Shown here: piece by piece, positions 15,763 through 24,383 of the stretch
How positions within the stretch are numbered: position 1 is the stretch's first letter
How the letters are laid out: every line of letters starts with the position of its first letter
Origin: JAZUCL01 sp045639125
GTDB lineage: Bacteria; Bacillota; Clostridia; Oscillospirales; QAMX01
Direction: 5' to 3'
Assembly: GCA_045639125.1 (NCBI GenBank)
Contig: JAZUCL010000020.1
Span: forward strand, 1-37,083
DNA: 37,083 bases
Made by a program: the position numbers and the translations under genes
Notes under the pieces: generated by a model
What the model saw: only the letters and a program-made list of their open reading frames with translations
What the model was told of the DNA's origin: nothing
The model's database searches: none

Positions 15763-16236
15763 TTAAAATTCAACTCTCAATCTGCATTTTGCAACGTCAG
15801 GTGCAGCCACTAACACGTCTGTGCCGTTGACCTGTACCGTAATGTCACCGTCATTATAGTCTTTCAGTGTGCCTTCCATTGTCTTTTGTCCGTTTACGGC
15901 ACGATAGAGTTTTACCTCTACTGACGAACCAATGAACCGCTTAAAGTGCCATTCCTTTTTAAGGGTTCTCTCAAGTCCTGCTGAGGATACATAAAAGGTA
16001 TACTGGTCGTCAATTGGGTCGTATCTGTCAAGGAGCGGGTCTAACGCCCTGCTTACTTTCTCACAGTCCTCTATATCTACTGTCCTGTCCTCCAAGTCAA
16101 TATATACGCACAATTCGTACAGACTACCCACTTTTTCAAATTCGATGTCCCATAGAATGTATCCAAGTTCCTCAACTACCGGACGGGTAAATTCCTCTAC
16201 ACGTCCGACTACATTTTTTCCCCCTGTTTTCTTCAT
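15763..16236 (-). CDS. rimP: Ribosome maturation factor RimP
   Basis: 157 aa. N-terminal domain with ELGYILWDIEFEKVGSLYELCVYID, a conserved C-EKVSRALDPLLD helix, and YTFYVSSAGLERTLKKEWHFKRFIG; a C-terminal SH3-like barrel follows. RimP helps assemble the 30S head around S12/S19. The start at 16236 follows GGAGG; an upstream in-frame ATG (16293) would lie inside the leader hairpin. First gene of the operon that runs to ribF, with promoter at 16323-16351. Confidence 0.95.
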   Translation of the reverse strand: MKKTGGKNVVGRVEEFTRPVVEELGYILWDIEFEKVGSLYELCVYIDLEDRTVDIEDCEKVSRALDPLLDRYDPIDDQYTFYVSSAGLERTLKKEWHFKRFIGSSVEVKLYRAVNGQKTMEGTLKDYNDGDITVQVNGTDVLVAAPDVAKCRLRVEF

Positions 16237-16267
16237 TCGTTCCCTCCGTGTTTTTTTTGCAAAAGAA

Positions 16268-16296
16268 AGAGCAGGAAGTTTTTTGCTTCCCACTCT
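16268..16296 (-). promoter_or_regulatory. Hairpin in the rimP leader, possible attenuator
   Basis: On the minus strand AGAG-TG-GGAAG pairs with CTTCC-TG-CTCT around a CAAAAAA loop, with a symmetric 2x2 internal loop, then TTCTTTTG. It occupies most of the roughly 80-nt leader between promoter and rimP. The following U-tract is interrupted, so if it terminates it is leaky. Whether NusA acts on it is speculation. Confidence 0.35.
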
Positions 16297-16322
16297 CCAT
16301 TACTTCATATTCATTTTTATTT

Positions 16323-16351
16323 ATTATAACACCGTATATTCATAAAATCAA
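16323..16351 (-). promoter_or_regulatory. Promoter of the rimP-nusA-infB-ribF operon
   Basis: Minus strand: TTGATT (16346-16351), 17-bp spacer, perfect TATAAT (16323-16328). It is the only good sigma-A promoter ahead of the ten-gene run. Confidence 0.8.
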
Positions 16352-16424
16352 GATCTTTTTACGAAAATTTCAAACAAAATTCCCTTTTATTTCCGTTCTC
16401 TACTGTAACTTGCCACAAATATCA

Positions 16425-16454
16425 GTCATATTCCGACACTTTTTCGCATATACT
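16425..16454 (+). promoter_or_regulatory. Candidate sigma-E (mother-cell) promoter
   Basis: GTCATATT (16425-16432), 14-bp spacer, CATATACT (16447-16454). Bacillus sigma-E promoters use a GHATATT-type -35, about 14 bp, then CATACAHT; the -10 here differs at one base. No sigma-A promoter is apparent for the ORF that starts about 48 nt later. Pattern match only, no expression data. Confidence 0.5.
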
Positions 16455-16502
16455 GTTACGGGGCGAACAAATAATATATGACTATCATTGGGAGGCTTTA
16501 TT

Positions 16503-16655
16503 ATGGAACGCAAAGAAAATGTTGACCCAATCCCACGTCATATCACTTATACTGCAACCGTTGCTGACGCTTTGCGTCCTATCACTCGCACCCACTGTCA
16601 AAACGAGGCAGATGTAGAACTTCTGCGAGAGTGGTCTATTCTAAATAAACTGTGA
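16503..16655 (+). CDS. Small 50-aa protein of unknown function
   Basis: 50 codons from ATG to TGA, with GGGAGG 8 nt before the ATG, a good site. The product opens MERKENVDPIPRHITYTA and ends LLREWSILNKL; it is soluble-looking, has one Cys, no signal peptide and no membrane segment. I do not recognise a family. It is the only plus-strand gene between two minus-strand operons, sits behind a sigma-E-like promoter and is closed by a hairpin (16671-16699). If the promoter is real it would be made in the mother cell during sporulation; that is inference. A spurious ORF cannot be excluded at this length. Confidence 0.6.
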   Translation: MERKENVDPIPRHITYTATVADALRPITRTHCQNEADVELLREWSILNKL

Positions 16656-16670
16656 TAACGTGGAATACAT

Positions 16671-16699
16671 GAGGCGTGAAATGTGTGATTTTACGCCTC
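16671..16699. terminator. Hairpin between the 50-aa ORF and the PH-domain gene
   Basis: GAGGCGTGAAAT (16671-16682) pairs with ATTTTACGCCTC (16688-16699) with one G-U pair and a 5-nt loop. It contains the stop region of the convergent minus-strand gene. The flanking T-tracts are weak on both sides, so efficiency is uncertain. Confidence 0.55.
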
Positions 16700-17125
16700 T
16701 TGTACCGTTAACTTTTCGCATTTTGTTGAAAGCACTTCTAAAAACTCGTCCTCATTTTCCGGTGAAATGAATACAGTAGATGTAATGTCCGATTTTCCGT
16801 ATCGAAGTTCTATACGAAGTTCCGACAACGCCATAGAAAACACATAGCCTTTGCATTTTGTGGCAGTTTTCAGTTTCGTATACGCAATAGTTTCTGAAAA
16901 GGGGCCGCATTTACATAAAAGGGCATCGTCACCAAAGACGTAGTATGTGGCAAAGAATATCCACAACTCCACTATAATTACTGCAATATAGAATATGCTC
17001 GTAAGTACACGTAAAATACCTGTCAGAAATAGTATTGACCCAATCAGTCCGCCAATCATACAAAGTGCAACTATTGCCATTTCACCAATATACAAAAATC
17101 CTTTGGTGCTTTTATATTTCACCAT
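16691..17125 (-). CDS. Small bacterial PH-domain membrane protein
   Basis: 144 aa. Two adjacent membrane helices (about residues 10-35 and 38-62) are followed by a cytoplasmic PH-like domain with YVFGDDALLCKCGPFSETIAYTKL and LSELRIELRYGKSD, then VFISPENEDEFLEVL. That order matches the bPH_4 (SunI/YyaB-like) family, where the last motif reads ISP-x-x-x-x-EFL. Function is not known for most members; SunI itself gives lantibiotic immunity, but nothing here points to that. 24 nt after the yycH-like gene, last in the walRK operon. AAAGGA precedes the ATG. Confidence 0.78.
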   Translation of the reverse strand: MVKYKSTKGFLYIGEMAIVALCMIGGLIGSILFLTGILRVLTSIFYIAVIIVELWIFFATYYVFGDDALLCKCGPFSETIAYTKLKTATKCKGYVFSMALSELRIELRYGKSDITSTVFISPENEDEFLEVLSTKCEKLTVQEA

Positions 17126-17149
17126 CGTTTGTTCCTTTCTGTTTTACCG

Positions 17150-18439
17150 TCATAATAAACTTTCATCGCTGATACGATACCAGTTTTTTGTATAGCCGGA
17201 CTCACTAAACACGTATCTGAGAGAAAGTTCTCCACCCTCTTTCATAGCCGCATAAGCCTGAATTGGTGGTAAAAGCGGTGCCGTGCCTTCTATTTTGCGG
17301 TATGATGCAATACGCAAATCAGCAGCAGCAAGGGTAGTACCAAAGTATTCAAGGCATGCAAAATATCCGTTTTCCAACTCAACCGGTACTCCGTCAGCGT
17401 GAATACCAAACAGCAGTACAAACCGTCCTGTTTGTTCATCTGTATAACTGTCTATAAGGTATGCTTCAGCATTGCCAAGATAGAGTCCTACTGCCTTTTG
17501 ACATATTCCTGCCGCATCGGCAAAAACGTTTGCCTTGTCAGCACCTGTCGGGGTTGTCACAACGCCTGTATCGGCAGAAGATGCGTAAAAACGAATAGTG
17601 CCGTCAGTTGATACTCGAAGTGTATCAAAATCCTCAACGTATACCGTTACGGTATCAGTTTCAGGGTACGCTTTCGTTGTGTATACGTTAAAGCCAAGAT
17701 TTTCAAGTACGTTTGTTATGATACGATTTGAATTGCCTGCAGAATTTCCAAGTATATTCTCCTCAATAAGTGTACTTGTCAGTTGAGGTAGCGTAGTGAC
17801 GCAACTGTCAGCATACTTTAAGGTTTTATACACAAAATCACTTCCGTCATCACTGTAGCCTAAAAGGATTTGGTATAAGTGAGATGCCCTTGCGTCTGTA
17901 GAGTAACGAAGATACTTGCCACTTTCGTCCTGTACGTAAAGTGTAAGTGTATCGTCAATACCTGCTGAAAGCATTAAGTATCTTATTGACGGAAATTCTA
18001 CGTGTGTTCCTGTTCCTATGAGGGCAAGTACGTCAAGTGGGATATATCCCTCAAAGTCATAAAGCACCATATTATTATTAAGGGCTGCACGCCACTCACT
18101 TTGACTAACTTCCAAAACTTCTCTTGCTGTTGAAAGTGCTTCATTCATAGACACTCTTGTACGCTCAAACAACATAGTCACATCTTCTGAGTGGTGCAGT
18201 GTACAAAATCCTGACTCACTACGGACTGCAGCACGAACAGGAGTCAAAAGTGTAACAACTGAGTTTATCTCCTCGTACTCGGTGTATAATGGTTTATCGC
18301 TTGAATTATTGTCAACTATAGCACCGAGATTTACGTTTGGTCCAATTGCTAACAGCCATGTTCTGCCGGTCAAAAGTACGGCACTGACTGCCAACATGAC
18401 AATAAATATTGTCTTTATTATTTCACGAATTTTATTCAT
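17150..18439 (-). CDS. YycH-like regulatory protein of the WalK kinase
   Basis: 429 aa. One N-terminal membrane helix (about 9-30) and a long extracytoplasmic part, the topology and length of YycH. It begins 2 nt after the walK stop, the usual yycH position. Sequence conservation is low, as expected for YycH, so the call leans on position, topology and length. In Bacillus, YycH together with YycI holds WalK inactive at the membrane. No yycI follows; the only yycI-like gene in the window is at 8691-9518. Confidence 0.7.
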   Translation of the reverse strand: MNKIREIIKTIFIVMLAVSAVLLTGRTWLLAIGPNVNLGAIVDNNSSDKPLYTEYEEINSVVTLLTPVRAAVRSESGFCTLHHSEDVTMLFERTRVSMNEALSTAREVLEVSQSEWRAALNNNMVLYDFEGYIPLDVLALIGTGTHVEFPSIRYLMLSAGIDDTLTLYVQDESGKYLRYSTDARASHLYQILLGYSDDGSDFVYKTLKYADSCVTTLPQLTSTLIEENILGNSAGNSNRIITNVLENLGFNVYTTKAYPETDTVTVYVEDFDTLRVSTDGTIRFYASSADTGVVTTPTGADKANVFADAAGICQKAVGLYLGNAEAYLIDSYTDEQTGRFVLLFGIHADGVPVELENGYFACLEYFGTTLAAADLRIASYRKIEGTAPLLPPIQAYAAMKEGGELSLRYVFSESGYTKNWYRISDESLL

Positions 18440-18441
18440 GG

Positions 18442-20214
18442 CTACTTCCGTTCTATCGGCAGAGTGATTGTAACTGTTGTGCCCACATCAACTGTACTGT
18501 CAAGATTCATAGTGCCGTTGTGGAGTCTTACAATCTCACTGGCGATGGCAAGGCCGAGTCCGGTACCGCCCTTTTCTCGAGAGCGTGCCTTATCGACACG
18601 ATAAAAGCGTTCAAAAATACGTGGCAAGTCCTCTTTTGGAATACCCGCTCCGTTATCGGTTACTCTAAACACAACATTTTCACCTTCGCAAAAGCCTTCC
18701 AGAAGAATTTTACCGCCGTTTTGGGTGTACTTCACAGCATTTGATACGATATTGACTATAACCTGCTCAATTCGTTCTCGGTCTGCCGTTATCTCAGGCA
18801 AGTCGTCTGCTATCTGAAGCGTCAATGTGTGGTTGTGGTTTTTTGCGTCAATTACCATGGCATAGTATACGCCCTCAAGTAATTTCTTCGTGTCAAACTG
18901 TGAATAACTCATGTCAAGTCTGCCATAGTCAAGACGTGACAATGTAAGTAAGTCTTTTACAATTCTTGCCATACGGTCTGCCTCGTTACATATAACTCCT
19001 AAAAACTTTGATGTCAAATCACGAGGCAACTCTTGTGCATCCATAAGTGTCTCCGTATAACTTTTGATACTTGTAAGAGGCGTTCTAAGTTCATGGGATA
19101 CGTTTGCAACAAACTCACGACGAGCCTTTTCAAGTTTATGTTGCTCTGTAATATCGTGGATAACCTCCATAGTACCGCCGCCCATAGGTGCAATAAATAC
19201 AAGAAGATTTCTATTACCACGGTTATACTCAATACCTGCCGTCTTTCCCTGTTCATCGTATACAGGCTTTTCCTCCATATCGCCAAACAAGTCAGCAAAA
19301 GAGAGATTATCACGAAACGAAATTCCAAGCATTGTTTCTGCTGCCGGATTCATAAGTACAATTTTCCCGTCTGCGTCAAAGGCTGCAACGCCGTCTGTCA
19401 TGTGGGAGAATAGAGTGTTAAGTTTGTCACGTTCATTTTGTACCGCTTGCAGTGAGTCTTGCAGTGACGTTGCCATGCGGTTGAACGTCTGTGTCAAGAC
19501 ACCTATTTCGTCATTTGAGTGTACTGTCAGTTGACGGTCAAACTGTCCTGACGCCAAAAGTTTTGCTCCCTTTGTAATGCTCTCGATAGGTGTGGATAGA
19601 GTTTTCGACAGTAAAAAACTTAGCAGTACAGCGAAAACCAAGCCAAACATAACGACTTGGACTGTAATGGAAAACAGAACCCATGTCAAACTTCCAAGTT
19701 CAACTTTGTTGTCTCGGATATATAGGATATATCCGTCATTCTCATTTGAAATTGGTATAGCAAGGTCCATGTAGTCATTTGTCATACTAAGACTAACGCC
19801 TACTTCTCCGCCTAACGCAGTAATTATATTCGGCGTGATTTCAAGTGCAGCACCTGCCGCCTCGTTACTTCCTGTTAAAAAGGCTCCGTCTTTTCCGCTT
19901 AAAATGTAAAATGTACGATTTGTATCAAGACCGAGAGGGCCTGAATATGCGTTTACCATTTCACGAATTCGTTGTGGAGCGTCTCCTACTGAGGCAAGAT
20001 TTTCAAGTTCAGTCAACAGACCTTCGTTGAATATATCCTCCATCTGTGTACGAAACTCATCTAAGTAAAATCCGGTAACTCGGTTAATTAACAATGTACC
20101 GACGACTATCATAACTGATACTATAAGAAGTACAAGAATCAACGTCAATTTCATGTGGATACTGCGTACAAGTCCGGATACTCGTACACGTTCCTTGTTG
20201 CCATTATTTCCCAT
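18442..20214 (-). CDS. walK: Cell-wall sensor histidine kinase WalK
   Basis: 590 aa, near the usual 600. Membrane helix about 21-44, extracytoplasmic sensor about 45-176, second helix about 177-203, HAMP about 203-256, PAS about 262-350, HisKA with VSHELRTPLTSIKSY (phospho-acceptor His374), and a HATPase domain with NIVSNAVKYT, DNGAGIP and GGTGLGLAI. It senses wall status (lipid II in Bacillus) and phosphorylates WalR, controlling autolysins. It overlaps walR by 11 nt, so the two are translationally coupled; its ribosome site inside walR is weak. Confidence 0.93.
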   Translation of the reverse strand: MGNNGNKERVRVSGLVRSIHMKLTLILVLLIVSVMIVVGTLLINRVTGFYLDEFRTQMEDIFNEGLLTELENLASVGDAPQRIREMVNAYSGPLGLDTNRTFYILSGKDGAFLTGSNEAAGAALEITPNIITALGGEVGVSLSMTNDYMDLAIPISNENDGYILYIRDNKVELGSLTWVLFSITVQVVMFGLVFAVLLSFLLSKTLSTPIESITKGAKLLASGQFDRQLTVHSNDEIGVLTQTFNRMATSLQDSLQAVQNERDKLNTLFSHMTDGVAAFDADGKIVLMNPAAETMLGISFRDNLSFADLFGDMEEKPVYDEQGKTAGIEYNRGNRNLLVFIAPMGGGTMEVIHDITEQHKLEKARREFVANVSHELRTPLTSIKSYTETLMDAQELPRDLTSKFLGVICNEADRMARIVKDLLTLSRLDYGRLDMSYSQFDTKKLLEGVYYAMVIDAKNHNHTLTLQIADDLPEITADRERIEQVIVNIVSNAVKYTQNGGKILLEGFCEGENVVFRVTDNGAGIPKEDLPRIFERFYRVDKARSREKGGTGLGLAIASEIVRLHNGTMNLDSTVDVGTTVTITLPIERK

Positions 20215-20902
20215 GTAGCAGATACCCCATGTTACGTCTTGTGATTATATACACAGGCTCGGCAGGATTTGTTTCCACTTTCTCTCGCAGACGACGCATA
20301 GCAACATCTACTGTACGCAAATCGCCGTAGTAGTCATAGCCCCATACTTTGCTCATTAACTCCTCTCGGCTGATTACAGTATCGGGACGAGATGCCATAT
20401 ACGTAATAATGTCGTACTCTCGTGCTGTCAGCATAAGCGGTTCTCCATTTTTACGCACCTCATGGGCATCAAAATGTACTGTCAATTCGCCTATGGTAAT
20501 GTCTGCACCTGTCTTTGTCTGTGTACCATTTTCACTTGGTGTCACATTTCTGCGAAGATTTGCTCTTATTCGGGCCAACAATTCACGCATGGAAAATGGC
20601 TTTGTTATATAATCATCTGCTCCGATTTCAAGGCCAAATACCTTGTCCGTTTCTTCCTCTCGGGCAGTAAGCATAATAACAGGCATAGCACTGACTTCAC
20701 GAAGTCGGCGGCACACCTCAAAGCCGTCAATGCCCGGAAGCATTACGTCTAAAAGCATTAAGTCGTACTCTCCGCTTAACGCCTGCTTCAGACCGTTGTC
20801 TCCGTCATATACTACTTCCGTTTCATACCCCTCTCGCAAGAGGTTAAATGCCACAATGTCGGCTATCGCCTTTTCGTCCTCAACTATTAGTATCTTTGAC
20901 AT
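20204..20902 (-). CDS. walR: Response regulator WalR
   Basis: 232 aa. Receiver domain with ILIVEDE, phospho-acceptor Asp52 in LLDVMLPGIDGF, LTARE and KPFSMREL; C-terminal OmpR-type winged helix with REYDIITYMASRPDTVISREELMSKVWGYDYYGDLRTVD-like helix pattern and a final MRRLREKVE. It controls wall-turnover genes with WalK and is essential in most Firmicutes. The start at 20902 (MSKILIVEDE) has GGGAG 9 nt upstream; an ATG five codons earlier has no site. It follows the Nudix gene by 15 nt. Confidence 0.95.
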   Translation of the reverse strand: MSKILIVEDEKAIADIVAFNLLREGYETEVVYDGDNGLKQALSGEYDLMLLDVMLPGIDGFEVCRRLREVSAMPVIMLTAREEETDKVFGLEIGADDYITKPFSMRELLARIRANLRRNVTPSENGTQTKTGADITIGELTVHFDAHEVRKNGEPLMLTAREYDIITYMASRPDTVISREELMSKVWGYDYYGDLRTVDVAMRRLREKVETNPAEPVYIITRRNMGYLLHGK

Positions 20903-20917
20903 ATTGGGTTCTCCCAT

Positions 20918-21463
20918 CTATCTATTTATATACTGTGCCGCACGAAATGCCGCACATATTGTCTTTGCGTCTTTTATTTCGCCTGTACTTATCTTTTCAC
21001 ATAGTTGACTGTACGGCATCTTTATAAGGTTTAGGTATTCGTCATCATCAAAATCCGTCTCTCCCATAGTTAGTCCCATTGCAAGATAAATATGGAGTGT
21101 TTCTGTTAAAAAGCCCGGTGACGGATAAACCTCTCCTAAGTATATCATTTTTTCCGCCGTAAAGCCTGTTTCCTCTCTAAGTTCCCTCACTCCGCAGTCG
21201 AAGTGAGTTTCCGTATCACATAAATCCATCTTTCCCGCAGGTACTTCTAGCAGTTCCTCGCCGTATGCGTAGCGGTACTGTCGGACAAGGTACACATTTC
21301 CCTCGTCATCTATCGGCAAAATACCAACGCCTCCACAATGCTCGCATATCTCTCTTGTACACTGTTTTCCGTTTGGAAACTGTGCTTTATCTACACGGAT
21401 ATTTACTATTTTTCCTCTGTACTTATAAATCTGCTCCAATGGCTGTTCATGGGGTAGGCTCAT
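20918..21463 (-). CDS. nudF: Nudix hydrolase, ADP-ribose pyrophosphatase type
   Basis: 181 aa, the usual length for ADP-ribose pyrophosphatases. VYLVRQYRYAYGEELLEVPAGKM leads into the Nudix box, which ends RELREETGF; the box is two residues longer than the standard spacing between its Gly and first Glu. The N-terminal dimer strand (IYKYRGKIVNIRVDKAQFPNG) and YPSPGFLTETLHIYLA support the NudF subfamily. It would split ADP-ribose to AMP and ribose-5-phosphate. Lies 15 nt after the esterase and 15 nt before walR; AGAGG precedes the ATG. Confidence 0.9.
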   Translation of the reverse strand: MSLPHEQPLEQIYKYRGKIVNIRVDKAQFPNGKQCTREICEHCGGVGILPIDDEGNVYLVRQYRYAYGEELLEVPAGKMDLCDTETHFDCGVRELREETGFTAEKMIYLGEVYPSPGFLTETLHIYLAMGLTMGETDFDDDEYLNLIKMPYSQLCEKISTGEIKDAKTICAAFRAAQYINR

Positions 21464-21478
21464 TTTATTTTCCTCTCT

Positions 21479-22243
21479 TTATCGTATTGCCCATTTGAGA
21501 AAATCAGATAGTGCATTATCCCACACGTCCCACGTGTGACCTCCTGACGTTTCTCGGTATGTATGCTCAATTCCTTGTTTCGTTAGTTCTTTTGAATATG
21601 CTCTGTTTACATCAATAAATGCGTCATCTGTTCCGCAAGTGAGATATATAGGCGGTGCTGTGTCTCGGTTTTTCTGTGCTGTCGCAAACAAGTCAACATC
21701 ACTTCCAACGCACTTGGCGATGTCGCCAAATATACATTCAAATTCATTTTTGTAAATTGAAATGCCTGTACCATTGCCACGATAAATCGGATTTGTCGCA
21801 ATATCTATCGGGGTTGAGAAACTGCCTATCGCTGTGTATCTGTCACTGTTTAAGCCGTGATACAAAGCACCAAAACCACCCATACTAAGTCCTGCGATTA
21901 TGTTCTTTTCTCGGTCTGTTGAGATTCCAAAAGCACGTGAAAGGACAGTTGGTAACTCACGGGATAAATATGCCCCATATCGTACCCCTTCTGCCATATC
22001 AACGTAGAATGTACGACCACCGTCAGGCAGTACGATACACACCTTATTTTCCTCTGCATATAGTGGTGCGTTGGTTCGTGTAAGCCATGCAGTTGCATCG
22101 TCACTTAAGCCATGTAATAATGTAACAACGCTCATTTCAGATACTCTCGGCATTCCTGCCGCCGCAAGTTCAGGAAGCAGTACATTTATTTCTGTCATTT
22201 TCCCAAGTATTTTTGAGCGAAAACGTAAATTACAAATTGCCAT
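21479..22243 (-). CDS. Esterase of the EstA / S-formylglutathione hydrolase family
   Basis: 254 aa alpha/beta hydrolase. Seen: TLLHGLSDDATAWL (oxyanion region), the nucleophile elbow GLSMGGFGALY (Ser about 119), an acid in TCGTDDAFID, and the His in SGGHTWDVWDNAL. This order and length match CE1-like tributyrin esterases; some members remove acyl groups from sugars or peptides. The substrate is unknown. No signal peptide, so cytoplasmic. GAGG precedes the ATG. It sits 30 nt after the topoisomerase gene in the walRK operon. Confidence 0.88.
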   Translation of the reverse strand: MAICNLRFRSKILGKMTEINVLLPELAAAGMPRVSEMSVVTLLHGLSDDATAWLTRTNAPLYAEENKVCIVLPDGGRTFYVDMAEGVRYGAYLSRELPTVLSRAFGISTDREKNIIAGLSMGGFGALYHGLNSDRYTAIGSFSTPIDIATNPIYRGNGTGISIYKNEFECIFGDIAKCVGSDVDLFATAQKNRDTAPPIYLTCGTDDAFIDVNRAYSKELTKQGIEHTYRETSGGHTWDVWDNALSDFLKWAIR

Positions 22244-22273
22244 CTTTTTTCCTCTATTATCTGTTGATATAAA

Positions 22274-24250
22274 TTACATTACATCTGCTAACTCTAAATA
22301 GTCTGCTCCGTTTTGTGCGATATAGTCTTTTCTGCCTTGCAAGTTGTCACCAAGAAGCAGTTCAAATACCTCTGCCGTCTTTGCCGCCTCGTCAGGCATT
22401 ATCTTTATAAGACGTCGTGTAGCAGGATTCATTGTCGTCTGCCACATCATGTCAGGGTCGTTCTCGCCAAGTCCTTTTGAGCGATTGATTTGATAACGCT
22501 TCGTGCCAAGTGACTCTATTATTTCTGTCTTTTCCCGCTCGTTGTAGGCAAAATACGTCTTTTCTTTCGTTATTATCTCAAACAGCGGTGACTCGGCTAT
22601 ATACACATACCCTTCCTCAATAAGTTTCGGGGTAAGGCGATACAGCATTGCAAGCATCATTGTACGAATATGGAATCCGTCAACGTCGGCATCGGTACAT
22701 ATAATAACTTTGTTCCAACGAAGATTGTTAATGTCGAATGCAGGCAAGTCCTTGACGTGTTTCTTCGACTCTACGCCACAGCCAAGCACTTTTACAAGGT
22801 CTGTTATTATCTCATTTTTGAAAATTCTGTCGTACTCAGACTTTAAGCAGTTGAGTATCTTACCTCTAACAGGCATAATTGCCTGAAACTCTGCATCTCT
22901 TCCTAATTTACATGAGCCAAGAGCAGAGTCACCCTCTACGATGTACACTTCACGTCTTGCCACGTCTTTTGTTCGGCAATCTACAAACTTCTGGACACGA
23001 TTTGCTATATCCATATTGCCTGTCAAGTTCTTCTTTATTTTTATTCTTGCACTCTCTGCCTGTTCTCGGCTTCTCTTATTTATAAGAACTTGGTCGGCTA
23101 TCTTGTCTGCCTCCGCCTTATTCTCTATAAAGTATATTGTTAGGCTTTCTCGTAAAAAGTCTGTCATCGCCTCTTGTATAAACTTGTTTGTAATCGCCTT
23201 TTTCGTCTGATTTTCGTAGGACGTATATGTGGAGAAACAGTTTGTAACGATAACAAGACAGTCGAATACGTCTTGTGCGGAAATTCTGTTCTCGTTTTTC
23301 GTATACTTGCCGTTCTGTTTAATATAGGCATCTATTGCCGACAAGAATGCTGACTTAACTGCATGAGCGGGTGAGCCACCGTATTCAAGCCATGATGAGT
23401 TGTGGTAATATTCTGCTACGCTGACCATGTTGGAGAAACAGAAAGAGGCGGAAATTTTAACTTTATACTCCTCTTTATCGGCACGGTCACGGCCACGACG
23501 TTCAGTAGTTAAATACTTTACCGCTGTCATAGGCGTATCGCCTGCAAGTTCTGCCACATAGTCGGCTATGCCGTTTTTGTATAGAAATTCCGTTGTTTCA
23601 AAAGACTTCTCCGCTGTCTGATTGCGGAATATGAATTTTAGTCCTGCGTTTACTACCGCCTGTCGTTTCATAGTTGATATGAAAAATTCGAGTGGTATAT
23701 TTATATCGGTAAACACTTCAAGGTCAGGCTTAAATCGCTGTATTGAGCCTGTCTTTTTCGTGTCGCTCTTTTCCTTTTTCATTTCTCCCACAAGTTCACC
23801 TTTTTCAAAGTGGAGAGAGTATTTGAATCCGTCACGGCGAACGGTAACGTCCATATATTCACTTGCAAACTGTGTAGCACACGCACCTAAGCCGTTTAAG
23901 CCCAAGGAGAACTCATAGTTTTCTCCCGAATTGTTGTTGTACTTACCGCCTGCATACAGTTCACAGTATACAAGTTCCCAGTTATAGCGACCTTCCTTGA
24001 CGTTATAGTCAACAGGGATACCTCGTCCAAAATCCTCAACCTCAATCGAGCCGTCAAGGTATCGTGTGACGTTTATTACATCACCGTATCCCTCACGAGC
24101 CTCGTCAATGGAGTTTGATAAAATTTCAAAGAAAGCGTGCTGGCAGCCGTCAATACCGTCTGAGCCAAATATGACACCTGGGCGTAAGCGTACTTTGTCT
24201 GCTCCCTTTAGGGCTGTAATGGATTCGTTTCCATAGGTTTTTTTCGCCAT
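22274..24250 (-). CDS. Atypical type II topoisomerase B subunit (GyrB/ParE-like)
   Basis: 658 aa. GHKL ATPase domain with NSIDEAREGYG (catalytic Glu), EDFGRGIPVD and GLNGLGA; transducer region with ENQTKKAITN; TOPRIM domain with YIVEGDSALG (about 437-445), MPVRGKILN and CTDADVDGFHIRT. Departures from GyrB/ParE: Phe replaces Asn in the DNGRGIP motif, GLHGVG reads GLNGLG, and EGDSAGG reads EGDSALG. It therefore looks like a paralogue rather than the housekeeping gyrase. It should pair with a GyrA/ParC-type subunit to pass DNA strands, but none is adjacent; the next gene is an esterase. First gene of the operon leading to walRK, with promoter at 24319-24347. Confidence 0.88.
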   Translation of the reverse strand: MAKKTYGNESITALKGADKVRLRPGVIFGSDGIDGCQHAFFEILSNSIDEAREGYGDVINVTRYLDGSIEVEDFGRGIPVDYNVKEGRYNWELVYCELYAGGKYNNNSGENYEFSLGLNGLGACATQFASEYMDVTVRRDGFKYSLHFEKGELVGEMKKEKSDTKKTGSIQRFKPDLEVFTDINIPLEFFISTMKRQAVVNAGLKFIFRNQTAEKSFETTEFLYKNGIADYVAELAGDTPMTAVKYLTTERRGRDRADKEEYKVKISASFCFSNMVSVAEYYHNSSWLEYGGSPAHAVKSAFLSAIDAYIKQNGKYTKNENRISAQDVFDCLVIVTNCFSTYTSYENQTKKAITNKFIQEAMTDFLRESLTIYFIENKAEADKIADQVLINKRSREQAESARIKIKKNLTGNMDIANRVQKFVDCRTKDVARREVYIVEGDSALGSCKLGRDAEFQAIMPVRGKILNCLKSEYDRIFKNEIITDLVKVLGCGVESKKHVKDLPAFDINNLRWNKVIICTDADVDGFHIRTMMLAMLYRLTPKLIEEGYVYIAESPLFEIITKEKTYFAYNEREKTEIIESLGTKRYQINRSKGLGENDPDMMWQTTMNPATRRLIKIMPDEAAKTAEVFELLLGDNLQGRKDYIAQNGADYLELADVM

Positions 24251-24318
24251 AATTTTATACTATTCCTTTCCGTATGAGTCATACAGTTAGTAATTTTACA
24301 TATATGTATACACTATAT

Positions 24319-24347
24319 ATCATACTCCTTTTCCGTGGCTGTGTCAA
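24319..24347 (-). promoter_or_regulatory. Promoter of the topoisomerase-esterase-nudF-walRK operon
   Basis: Minus strand: consensus TTGACA (24342-24347), 17-bp spacer, TATGAT (24319-24324), about 60 bases before the topoisomerase start. It may drive all seven genes down to 16691, since all gaps are 30 nt or less. Confidence 0.8.
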
Positions 24348-24383
24348 ATAAATCTTAAACTAAAATGGGCATATATGGAAAAA

